Source of the DNA: Bacillota bacterium
Lineage (GTDB): Bacteria > Bacillota > Bacilli > Bacillales_B > DSM-18226
Length of the DNA: 5,734 nt
Direction of reading: 5' to 3'
Assembly: GCA_030705665.1 (NCBI GenBank)
Contig: JAUZQA010000288.1
Span: forward strand, 1 to 5,734
This document shows, one piece after another, positions 1-5,370 of this stretch. A program made the translations under genes and the position numbers. The notes below the pieces were generated by a model. The model was given only the letters and a program-made list of their open reading frames with translations. It had not been told where the DNA came from and ran no database searches. How positions within the stretch are numbered: the stretch's first letter is position 1; each line of letters begins with the position of its first letter.

Positions 1-6
1 ATTTTA

Positions 7-36
7 TTAAATTTGTTCATTAATTAACAAATTTAA
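7..36. promoter_or_regulatory. Operator palindrome O1 upstream of the aldo/keto reductase gene
   Basis: A 30-nt inverted repeat centred at 21.5, in which every base pairs with its mirror base except one pair (C18/T25). The core is TTTGTTCATTAATTAACAAA. Related palindromes at 1301-1322, 2886-2907 and 4539-4558 sit at the same distance from their promoters, so this is a real regulatory site rather than a chance AT-rich dyad. It is the longest and most symmetrical of the four. The presumed ligand is the TetR-family protein encoded at 2292-2837 (inference). The repeat module probably extends left of the window start. Confidence 0.8.
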
Positions 37-48
37 ATCATTTAACAA

Positions 49-76
49 TTGTAAGAATCACGTATATTTTTATACT
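49..76 (+). promoter_or_regulatory. Promoter of the aldo/keto reductase gene
   Basis: The -35 is TTGTAA (49-54), the spacer is 16 nt and the -10 is TATACT (71-76). The expected transcription start is near 83, giving a leader of about 38 nt. The -35 matches only 4 of 6 consensus bases, while the -10 is good. It lies inside the conserved block TTTAACAATTGTAAG (41-55) that is shared with the other three modules at identical spacing from the upstream palindrome. Confidence 0.75.
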
Positions 77-120
77 AATAAATGAATGATTAAAAACATT
101 TGGAAAGTGAGGAATTGCAA

Positions 121-1125
121 ATGGAATATACCAAACTTGGTAACACGGGATTGGATGTATCTAGACTTTGCCTGGGTTGTATGGGATTTGGAGTAAAAGA
201 ACGCTGGATGCATCAGTGGGTAATTGATGAGGAAAGCAGTCGTACAGTTATAAAAAAAGCCATTGAGTTAGGTATCAATTTTTTTGATACGGCAAATGTG
301 TACTCAGATGGAACTAGTGAAGAATTTCTCGGACGTGCCCTTAAAGATTTTGCCAATCGGGATGAAATAGTCCTTGCCACAAAGGTTTATTTTCCGCTGG
401 GTAATGATTTAAACAAAAAAAGTCCGAACGGCAGGGGCCTTTCCCGAAAGCATATTATGAGCGGAATTGATAAGAGTCTTAAACGCCTTGGGACTGATTA
501 TGTCGACCTATACCAAATTCATCGCTGGGATTACAACACACCGATTGAGGAAACAATGGAAGCCCTCCATGATCTAGTGAAGGCAGGTAAGGTCAGATAC
601 ATAGGTGCTTCTGCGATGTATGCTTGGCAATTCTTAAAGGCCTTACATGTGGCAGAGAAAAATGGGTGGACCAGGTTTGTTTCGATGCAGAATCATCTCA
701 ACCTCATATACCGTGAGGAGGAACGGGAGATGCTACCGCTATGTAAGGATGAAAAAATCGGCGTGATTCCATATAGCCCACTTGCATCAGGAAGATTAAC
801 CCGTGATTGGTCGGAAGACACTCTTCGTTCTGAAACGGATCAAACTCAAAAATCTAAATATGGTGCTACTGAAAATAACGATCGTCTTGTTGTGGAGCGA
901 GTAGCGGAAATCGCTCAAAAACATGGTGTGCCAAGATCTCAAATTGCACTTGCATGGTTATTGCAGAAAGAACCTGTCACAGCTCCAATTATTGGTGCAA
1001 CGAAAATCTCTCATCTTGAAGACTCCTTGGGTGCACTATCGGTAAAGTTAACAACTGAAGAAGTTGTGTACTTGGAAGAGCCTTATGTTCCACATCCTGT
1101 AGTTGGTGCTTTAAGTTCCAAGTAA
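121..1125 (+). CDS. Aldo/keto reductase (YajO-like NAD(P)H-dependent oxidoreductase)
   Basis: Predicted cytosolic NAD(P)H-dependent reductase of 334 residues, a TIM-barrel enzyme that reduces aldehydes or ketones to alcohols. The AKR catalytic tetrad can be read as D56 and Y61 (in NFFDTANVYS), K88 (in ATKV) and H134 (in QIHRWD). The cofactor-binding end of the barrel shows SMQNHLNLIYREEE (188-201), PYSPLASGRL (217-226) and IIGATK (290-295). Length and order are normal, with no truncation. The ATG at 121 is preferred over an upstream in-frame TTG at 100, because GTGAGG (107-112) lies 8 nt before it and family members begin MEYTKLG. It is a single-gene unit with its own module-type promoter and terminator. 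The family is clear. The physiological substrate is not, although the neighbours suggest detoxification of a reactive carbonyl (inference). Confidence 0.93.
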   Translation: MEYTKLGNTGLDVSRLCLGCMGFGVKERWMHQWVIDEESSRTVIKKAIELGINFFDTANVYSDGTSEEFLGRALKDFANRDEIVLATKVYFPLGNDLNKKSPNGRGLSRKHIMSGIDKSLKRLGTDYVDLYQIHRWDYNTPIEETMEALHDLVKAGKVRYIGASAMYAWQFLKALHVAEKNGWTRFVSMQNHLNLIYREEEREMLPLCKDEKIGVIPYSPLASGRLTRDWSEDTLRSETDQTQKSKYGATENNDRLVVERVAEIAQKHGVPRSQIALAWLLQKEPVTAPIIGATKISHLEDSLGALSVKLTTEEVVYLEEPYVPHPVVGALSSK

Positions 1126-1143
1126 AAATGTTTTTTTAAACGC

Positions 1144-1183
1144 AAAACCCCTGATTTCCTTATATGGGAATTAGGGGTTTTTT
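1144..1183 (+). terminator. Rho-independent terminator of the aldo/keto reductase gene
   Basis: An imperfect stem runs from AAAACCCCT (1144-1152) through ATTTCC to GGGAAT and AGGGGTTTT (1173-1181). It has two G-T pairs and a 6-nt loop (1160-1165), and the descending arm merges into a T run ending at 1183. It starts 18 nt after the stop codon and separates this gene from the next. Confidence 0.85.
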
Positions 1184-1300
1184 AATATTAAGAGTCTTCT
1201 ATTTTTAATCGTTCCAAATAGGCGGAATAGTAACAAGGATGCTACACTATCCAAATTGAGTGACAAAAAACTTTTTAAAGTTTTTACACAATTTTAATCA

Positions 1301-1322
1301 ATTTGTGCACTAATATACAAAT
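1301..1322. promoter_or_regulatory. Operator palindrome O2 upstream of the SDR gene
   Basis: ATTTGT (1301-1306) and ACAAAT (1317-1322) form the arms, centred at 1311.5, with a partly symmetrical middle. It is the most degenerate centre of the four sites, but it keeps the arms and the exact 27.5-nt distance to the -35. The matching sequence continues upstream: from about 1274, TTAAAGTTTTT-NN-ACA-N-TTT aligns with 4511-4531 without gaps. Confidence 0.72.
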
Positions 1323-1338
1323 CGAAGGATTTTAACAA

Positions 1339-1366
1339 TTGTAGCCATCTTGTTTCTGTTTATAAT
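1339..1366 (+). promoter_or_regulatory. Promoter of the SDR gene
   Basis: The -35 is TTGTAG (1339-1344), the spacer is 16 nt and the -10 is a perfect TATAAT (1361-1366). The expected start is near 1373, followed by TACAGGTGTT, which resembles the same place in the MATE promoter. The promoter lies far from its gene, leaving a leader of about 150 nt. Confidence 0.75.
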
Positions 1367-1372
1367 AATATA

Positions 1373-1523
1373 CAGGTGTTATTTAATTCATTAATGTGAA
1401 TTTATAAACGGGTATAAATAAGCTAAACCGAAGGAAATTCCACCTATTAGAAAGGTTAGATAGGCACTGCTTATTCAATTGGCTGATTGAAGCCGTAGAA
1501 ATGAATGAAAGGAGCTTTTGATA
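1373..1523 (+). other. Long 5' leader of the SDR gene
   Basis: About 150 nt separate the predicted start site from the ATG at 1524, far more than for the aldo/keto reductase. No leader peptide of any length is visible. Small inverted repeats are present: CCTAT/ATAGG (1443-1447 with 1460-1464), TTCAAT/ATTGAA (1474-1479 with 1486-1491), and GGCT/AGCC (1481-1484 with 1491-1494). The last two overlap and could not form together. I recognise no known riboswitch or T-box element. Confidence 0.4.
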
Positions 1524-2108
1524 ATGACAAATGTGTTGATTCTTGGAGCAAACGGCTCAGTTGCTCGTGTAGCAATTGATATGTTCCTTAAAGAAACGGA
1601 TGTTCAGTTAACCCTTTACCTCCGTAACTCACGTAGACTAAAGAACATAAATTCAAATCGGGTTCAAGTAATCGAAGGCGATGTTTTGGACATTGAAAAA
1701 TTAAAAGAAGCCATGATTGGACAGGATGTGGTCTATGCTAATCTAGAAGGCCAACTAGAAAAAATGGCAATTACCATTGTGAAGGCAATGGATGCGGTTG
1801 GTATCAAACGTCTCATTTGGATTAGTTCAATGGGAATTTATGATGAGGTCCCAGGACAGAAGTATAGTTCTATATTGGATCCATATCGAAAATCAGCTGA
1901 AATCATTGAAGCTTCAGACCTTGACTATACCATTTTGAGACCAGGCTGGTTTACCAATAAAGATGAAATTGACTATGAGATAACCCAAAAAGGTGAACAA
2001 TTTAAAGGGCATGATGTTTCTCGCAAGAGTCTTGCGGACTTGATTCTTAAATTGGCAGCAATGCCAGAATTAGAAGTTCGTAGTAGCTTGGGAGTGAGCA
2101 AACCTTAA
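1524..2108 (+). CDS. NAD(P)-binding SDR/NmrA-like oxidoreductase
   Basis: A 194-residue single-domain Rossmann protein of the atypical short-chain dehydrogenase family (NAD(P)H-binding, NmrA-like), expected to be cytosolic. The N-terminal dinucleotide motif GANGSVAR is at 8-15. R34 after the second strand hints at NADP(H) preference, and GDV (52-54), VVYANLEG (69-76), ISSMGIY (100-106) and the ILRPGW signature (137-142) follow in the usual order. A Y-x-K pair (Y121, K123) is present, but whether it is catalytic is unclear. The ATG at 1524 is chosen over the TTG at 1518 because AAAGGAG (1508-1514) sits 9 nt before it. From memory, relatives continue roughly 10-15 residues past the SLGVSKP end seen here, so a slightly shortened C-terminus is possible. 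It is a single-gene unit converging on tetR. It probably reduces a quinone, enone or similar compound (inference). Confidence 0.88.
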   Translation: MTNVLILGANGSVARVAIDMFLKETDVQLTLYLRNSRRLKNINSNRVQVIEGDVLDIEKLKEAMIGQDVVYANLEGQLEKMAITIVKAMDAVGIKRLIWISSMGIYDEVPGQKYSSILDPYRKSAEIIEASDLDYTILRPGWFTNKDEIDYEITQKGEQFKGHDVSRKSLADLILKLAAMPELEVRSSLGVSKP

Positions 2109-2223
2109 TTTGGGTGAGTATCAAATAATTTTAACTAGTATTCATAAAAACGGAAAAACTGTGTCTTCATCTGAAGGAATGAAATTGGATTAATTGCTCT
2201 CAGTGTAAATGAAAAGTATTAGT

Positions 2224-2257
2224 AAAAGGCTAGGTATTCACATTTCCTAGCCTTTTT
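2224..2257. terminator. Bidirectional terminator between the SDR gene and tetR
   Basis: A perfect 11-bp stem, AAAAGGCTAGG (2224-2234) with CCTAGCCTTTT (2246-2256), closes an 11-nt loop. It carries T5 on the plus strand and T4 on the minus strand, so it can serve both convergent genes. It lies 116 nt after the SDR stop and 35 nt beyond the tetR stop. The stretch 2109-2223 before it holds no recognisable gene. Confidence 0.85.
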
Positions 2258-2291
2258 GTAAAGTTTTTCATTCTTTATTGTATAAAATTTA

Positions 2292-2837
2292 TTATAAATT
2301 CCTCTCAAGCAAAATCCCTACTTGTTCCGCCATGACTTCAGTTGGATAAGGCATCCCATTGGTGATCCACCATTCCACGATCCCGACATATGAAGTAACA
2401 ATAAATTGAAGAATAATATCGTCATTTAATCCTTGGTTTTTTCCTTTTGTTGTATCCACTTCATCCTTGAACTCTTTGATGAGAAACTTATGGAACTGAC
2501 TACGGAAAGAAGGAGCACCTTTACTTGCTAGCATCGTTGAAAAGAATAAATAATGACTTTTAAGGTATTCAAACCAAGGCAGATTTGCTTCTGTATATTC
2601 TGCTGCGGAGGTCGCTTCGCAGATTTCCCCCATTTCGTTAATATGTTCCTCAATAAGTTTATCCAGTAGATCAAACTTATCCACGTAGTGGAGATAGATG
2701 GTTCCCCGGCTAACATTTGCCCTGTCGGAAATATCCTGTATCGTGATGTCATCAAAACTTTTCTCAGACATCAGATCAATCAAGGATTTTTTTATGGCTT
2801 CTTGGCTTTTGGCTATTCTTCTATCTACTTTAGGCAA
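2292..2837 (-). CDS. TetR/AcrR-family transcriptional regulator
   Basis: A one-component DNA-binding regulator, 181 residues from the chosen start. The N-terminal helix-turn-helix is clear: ITIQDISDRANVSRGTIYLHY, then DKFDLLDKLIEEH. The C-terminal half is a helical ligand/dimer domain ending ...VGIVEWWITNGMPYPTEVMAEQ..., which resembles the TetR_C_8 type found in DhaS-like regulators (family memory, not searched). The TTG at 2837 is preferred because GGTGA (2846-2850 on the complement) lies 8 nt before it and relatives start (M)PKVDRRIAKSQ. The GTG at 2849 and TTG at 2852 are in-frame alternatives with poor ribosome sites. It is divergent from the MATE gene, and operator O3 covers its likely promoter, suggesting autoregulation. 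It is the obvious candidate to bind all four repeated palindromes (inference). Confidence 0.9.
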   Translation of the reverse strand: MPKVDRRIAKSQEAIKKSLIDLMSEKSFDDITIQDISDRANVSRGTIYLHYVDKFDLLDKLIEEHINEMGEICEATSAAEYTEANLPWFEYLKSHYLFFSTMLASKGAPSFRSQFHKFLIKEFKDEVDTTKGKNQGLNDDIILQFIVTSYVGIVEWWITNGMPYPTEVMAEQVGILLERNL

Positions 2838-2876
2838 TTTAAGATTCACCAAACTTTCATATTAGATAATGAACAA

Positions 2877-2905
2877 TTTTAATTGATTTGTTTACTACTA
2901 AACAA
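2877..2905 (-). promoter_or_regulatory. Probable tetR promoter overlapping operator O3
   Basis: On the minus strand a TTGTTT (complement of 2900-2905) and a TAAAAT (complement of 2877-2882) are separated by 18 nt, placing the start near 2870. The -35 would lie inside the palindrome at 2886-2907, so a protein bound there would block it. Other AT-rich -10 choices exist closer to the gene, so the exact boxes are uncertain. Confidence 0.4.
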
Positions 2906-2907
2906 AT
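2886..2907. promoter_or_regulatory. Operator palindrome O3 between tetR and the MATE gene
   Basis: A 22-nt dyad centred at 2896.5, with arms ATTTGTTTA and TAAACAAAT and only one central pair (C2895/C2898) not complementary. A half-site TTGTTCATTA on the minus strand (complement of 2867-2876) and TTGTTCATTAAT on the plus strand (2961-2972) flank it, both matching the left arm of O1 and O4. Its place in the divergent tetR/MATE region supports TetR binding and autoregulation. Confidence 0.8.
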
Positions 2908-2923
2908 TGTGTGGAATTAACAA

Positions 2924-2951
2924 TTGTAAGCATTCTATATCTGTTTATAAT
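2924..2951 (+). promoter_or_regulatory. Promoter of the MATE efflux gene
   Basis: The -35 is TTGTAA (2924-2929), the spacer is 16 nt and the -10 is a perfect TATAAT (2946-2951). The start is expected near 2958, within TATACAGTTG. The leader to the chosen TTG start is about 94 nt. Geometry relative to the palindrome is the same as in the other modules. Confidence 0.78.
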
Positions 2952-3038
2952 TATATACAGTTGTTCATTAATGTATCAATATTTATTTTTAAAACAACTA
3001 GGCTACGGATATTTTCAATCAAATGAAAAAGTAAAATC

Positions 3039-3045
3039 GGGGGGA
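3039..3045 (+). promoter_or_regulatory. Ribosome binding site that fixes the MATE start
   Basis: GGGGGGA (3039-3045) lies 6 nt before the in-frame TTG at 3052. It is the only strong purine-rich site ahead of the MATE coding frame. The in-frame ATG at 2971 and GTG at 2911 have none, and the GTG is upstream of the predicted transcription start. Confidence 0.65.
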
Positions 3046-3051
3046 TATAAA

Positions 3052-4413
3052 TTGCAACAGAAATCCTTAGCGTTGCCATACACAAAGTTATTTACGAATA
3101 GGGATTTATTCATATTATTTTTGCCACTTATTATAGAGCAGGGTTTAGAATACCTGGTTGGATTAGCTGACTCCATTATGGTAGCCCACGTAGGTGAATC
3201 TGCTGTATCAGGAGTTTCACTTGTAGACTTTATTATGGCTTTGCTTATTAGTTTGTTTGCTGCTCTTGCAACTGGTGGGGCAGTAATAGCGGGACAATAC
3301 ATGGGTAGGAAGCAGATGGAAGAATCAAGAGAAGCGGCCAATCAACTGGTATGGTTTGCCGGTGCTTTTTCTATTATCATCATGCTCATTATCTATCTCA
3401 TCAAACCACTAATACTAAATGGACTATTTGGTCAGATTACCGCTGATGTACGCACAAATGCAAATACTTATCTGATGATCACTGCCATATCGATTCCATT
3501 CCTTGCATTATATAATGCGGGAGCTGCCATATTTCGAACAATTGGTAATGCAAAACTGCCTATGTATATAATGCTCGCCATGAACATTGTTCACGCAATA
3601 GGGAATGCCATCCTTATTTATGGCTTCCATTTTGGTGTTGAAGGTGTTGCAATTCCGACCCTTCTTTCACGTATTGCGGCTGCAGTGATAATTACCACGT
3701 TGGCTTTTAACAAAAAGCATCTATTATATATAAAGAAAAGTTTAAGTCACAAATTTAACTGGTCAATGATTAAAAGGATTTTAGGTATTGGTGTCCCTTT
3801 TGGATTGGAAAATGGATTGTTCTATTTGGGGAGAATTGTCGTACTTAGTCTTGTTTCAACCTTTGGTACAGCAGCCATTGCAGCTAATGCAGTAGGAGGC
3901 ACCATTGTGATGTTTGAAGTGCTGCCCGGTATGGCAATAGGGCTTGGAATGACTGTTATTATATCAAGATGTATCGGTGCAGGAGATTATGAACAGGCCC
4001 AATATTTTACCAAAAAGATTATGGGTATTGTATATGCTGCACAAGTAGTAAGTTGTGCATTGGCACTTGCTTTACTCCCAGCCATATTAAATGTCTATGG
4101 ATTATCAGAGACTACAAAATCATTAACCACACAAATCGTCTGGTGGCATGCAGCATTCGAAGTCATTATTTGGCCGCTTGCTTACACTTTACCTGTAACA
4201 TTCCGTGCTTCAGGAGATGCTAAATTCCCGATGTACGTTGGGATTTTTTCCATGTTTTGCTGCCGTATTGCGTTGGCATATTTATTCAGTATCTATTTCC
4301 ACATGGAAATGTTCGGTACTTGGGTGGCAATGTTTATTGATTGGATTGTTAAGGCAATGATTTTCGTCCAGAGATATATAAGTGAAAAATGGACTAAGTT
4401 TCATGCAATTTAA
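3052..4413 (+). CDS. MATE-family multidrug efflux transporter
   Basis: An inner-membrane antiporter of the multidrug and toxic compound extrusion family, exporting cationic or amphipathic compounds against Na+ or H+. It has 453 residues, the usual MATE length, and about 12 hydrophobic segments in two related halves. Signatures are the first-helix block LIIEQGLEYLVGLADSIMVAHVG (26-48), VIAGQYMGRK (78-87), and the paired half-repeats FRTIGNAKLPMY (161-172) and FRASGDAKFPMY (384-395). Acidic residues E29, E33 and D40 lie in the first helix. The frame stays open back to 2911, but that extension is mostly translated promoter, so TTG 3052 with its strong ribosome site is chosen; ATG 2971 is the alternative. 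Single-gene unit with its own promoter and terminator, divergent from tetR. The substrate is unknown; co-regulation with reductases suggests export of the same toxic compound or its conjugates (inference). Confidence 0.92.
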   Translation: MQQKSLALPYTKLFTNRDLFILFLPLIIEQGLEYLVGLADSIMVAHVGESAVSGVSLVDFIMALLISLFAALATGGAVIAGQYMGRKQMEESREAANQLVWFAGAFSIIIMLIIYLIKPLILNGLFGQITADVRTNANTYLMITAISIPFLALYNAGAAIFRTIGNAKLPMYIMLAMNIVHAIGNAILIYGFHFGVEGVAIPTLLSRIAAAVIITTLAFNKKHLLYIKKSLSHKFNWSMIKRILGIGVPFGLENGLFYLGRIVVLSLVSTFGTAAIAANAVGGTIVMFEVLPGMAIGLGMTVIISRCIGAGDYEQAQYFTKKIMGIVYAAQVVSCALALALLPAILNVYGLSETTKSLTTQIVWWHAAFEVIIWPLAYTLPVTFRASGDAKFPMYVGIFSMFCCRIALAYLFSIYFHMEMFGTWVAMFIDWIVKAMIFVQRYISEKWTKFHAI

Positions 4414-4443
4414 AGGAAAAGCTTAAATGATAATTTTTAGCAT

Positions 4444-4476
4444 AGTGGGCTACGAACTGGTAGCTCATTTCTTTTT
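4444..4476 (+). terminator. Rho-independent terminator of the MATE gene
   Basis: The stem AGTGGGCTAC (4444-4453) pairs with GTAGCTCATT (4460-4469) using two G-T pairs, around the loop GAACTG, followed by TCTTTTT. It lies 30 nt after the stop codon and upstream of the next promoter module. Confidence 0.8.
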
Positions 4477-4538
4477 GCTTATGAAGACGATTTTGTTCAC
4501 GAAAAATTTTCTTAAAGTTTTTGAACAGTTTCAATTGA

Positions 4539-4558
4539 TATGTTCATTAATTAACAAA
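4539..4558. promoter_or_regulatory. Operator palindrome O4 upstream of the cupin gene
   Basis: The core TGTTCATTAATTAACA (4541-4556), centred at 4548.5, has one unpaired base pair (C4545/T4552) and is identical to the core of O1. The outer arm is less symmetrical (A4540/A4557). Module similarity continues upstream to about 4511 (CTTAAAGTTTTTGAACA), matching O2's flank, and the GAACA part also matches O3's flank. Confidence 0.78.
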
Positions 4559-4575
4559 ATGCATTGATTTAACCA

Positions 4576-4603
4576 TTGTAAGCATGATGAATCTATTTAT
4601 CAT
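4576..4603 (+). promoter_or_regulatory. Promoter of the cupin gene
   Basis: The -35 is TTGTAA (4576-4581), the spacer is 16 nt and the -10 is TATCAT (4598-4603). CATAAT (4601-4606) overlaps it. The expected start is at 4610-4613, directly on or next to the first ATG of the cupin frame. The upstream block reads TTTAACCATTGTAAGCAT, one base off the consensus of the set. Confidence 0.7.
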
Positions 4604-4612
4604 AATTAACAG

Positions 4613-4990
4613 ATGTATATTAAAGTATTGCTGTATATTTTTTTAGGGATTTCAATTAATTTGCACCATGGGGTGTTTATCGATCTAACGCCACTCAATA
4701 CATCAATCGGGAATGTAACTTTTGCTCCAGGAGCTCTCAATAGCCGGCATTCATACAAAGTGGGACAAGTTTTGTTAGTTACTGGTGGCGAGGGCGGGTT
4801 TCTGGAAGAGGGGAAGCCAGCTCAATTACTCAAAACTGGTGATTTGGTGAATATTTCACCAAATGTGAAACATTGGCATGGTACGACAAAAGACAGTTGG
4901 TTCGTACACTTAGCAAAGACACTAGGAGAAACTGAATGGTTAGAGCCTGATGATGATAAATGGTATAATAAATTAACAAAAACGCATTGA
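4613..4990 (+). CDS. Small cupin-domain protein, N-terminally curtailed and possibly decayed
   Basis: Up to 125 residues forming a single cupin beta-barrel. Recognisable parts are SIGNVTFAPG (31-40), the first cupin motif region H46-S-Y48-K-V-G-Q52-VLLVTGGEG, EEGKPAQLLKTGDLVNISPNVKHWHG (65-90) and DSWFVHL. In close relatives (from memory) motif 1 reads WHxHxxGQ. Here W is R45 and the second His is Tyr48, so a metal ligand appears lost, while the motif 2 histidines H87 and H89 remain. The first ~22 residues do not look like cupin, and family members carry more at the N-terminus. The start is uncertain: ATG 4613 coincides with the predicted transcription start (leaderless), whereas TTG 4661 has AGGG (4646-4649) 11 nt upstream. 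It is a single-gene unit in the same regulon. It could be a divergent enzyme, a binding protein or a pseudogene. Confidence 0.7.
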   Translation: MYIKVLLYIFLGISINLHHGVFIDLTPLNTSIGNVTFAPGALNSRHSYKVGQVLLVTGGEGGFLEEGKPAQLLKTGDLVNISPNVKHWHGTTKDSWFVHLAKTLGETEWLEPDDDKWYNKLTKTH

Positions 4991-5014
4991 GTCAGTAGAT
5001 TCAATGCGTTTTTT
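4977..5014 (+). terminator. Rho-independent terminator overlapping the cupin stop codon
   Basis: A perfect stem AACGCATTGA (4981-4990) with TCAATGCGTT (5001-5010), extended by A-T pairs from 4977, closes a 10-nt loop and ends in T6. The ascending arm contains the last codons and the TGA stop of the cupin gene, so the coding end and the terminator share sequence. Confidence 0.88.
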
Positions 5015-5178
5015 CAGTAACTAGGTTGATAGTTTTTATACTATTTAGGTAATCGTTAGCCTATCCATAGAACGTCAAGCTTTTTTAGATGACAAAACAA
5101 TATAGTGGTTTAAAGAATCTATATGAAAAATCAGCACGGTTCATTAAAAGAACTTTAATTTAAAGAGTTATGTGGTGA

Positions 5179-5283
5179 TCTAAATAAGACAAGAGCGGAA
5201 CAAAATTGAGGTCTTAATAAGGCACAAAAATAAAAGGAGAACGGTGTGTTGGGAAGAAAAATGTCTAAATAATACAAGAGATG
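5179..5283 (+). repeat. Three imperfect short direct repeats
   Basis: TCTAAATAAGACAAGAG at 5179-5195 recurs as TCTAAATAATACAAGAG at 5264-5280 (16 of 17 identical, 85 nt apart). A looser copy, TCTTAATAAGGCACA, is at 5212-5226. They lie in the gene-poor tail and have no assigned role; duplication remnants or chance are both possible. Confidence 0.4.
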
Positions 5284-5350
5284 AAATATGAAGAAACCAG
5301 CGTAAGCGTAATCTATTGATTGATTTCTATTTTTTCAGAGAAGTTAATTT

Positions 5351-5370
5351 TTGAGATAATTTGAGATAAT
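5351..5370 (+). repeat. Perfect 10-bp tandem duplication
   Basis: TTGAGATAAT occurs twice head to tail (5351-5360 and 5361-5370) in non-coding sequence. It is a two-unit repeat only and may reflect replication slippage. Confidence 0.6.

Noticed and set aside
49..76. MerR-type promoter with the operator between -35 and -10, as found near many AKR/SDR clusters
   Set aside because: All four spacers are 16 nt, not the stretched 19-20 nt of MerR promoters, and the palindrome lies upstream of the -35. No MerR gene is in the window.
1301..1322. Palindromes as Rex, FNR/CRP or CcpA sites
   Set aside because: The arms (TTTGT/ACAAA) lack the TGTGA/TCACA or cre pattern, and the only regulator gene nearby is TetR-type. 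The -61.5 spacing does resemble CRP-type activation, so this is disfavoured rather than excluded.
2688..2882. Plus-strand 64-codon frame within and upstream of tetR
   Set aside because: It lies antisense to the tetR coding sequence and has no ribosome site or family-like sequence; a shadow of the real gene.
3015..3341. Minus-strand 108-codon frame inside the MATE gene
   Set aside because: Antisense to a clear transporter gene, no ribosome site and no recognisable domain.
1..4603. The four repeated elements as CRISPR repeats or insertion-sequence ends
   Set aside because: They are 1.3-1.7 kb apart, all in the same orientation, each ends in a proper promoter ahead of a gene, and no transposase or spacer array is present.
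4668..4688. ATG at 4668 as the cupin start
   Set aside because: It is in another frame and reaches a stop after six codons.
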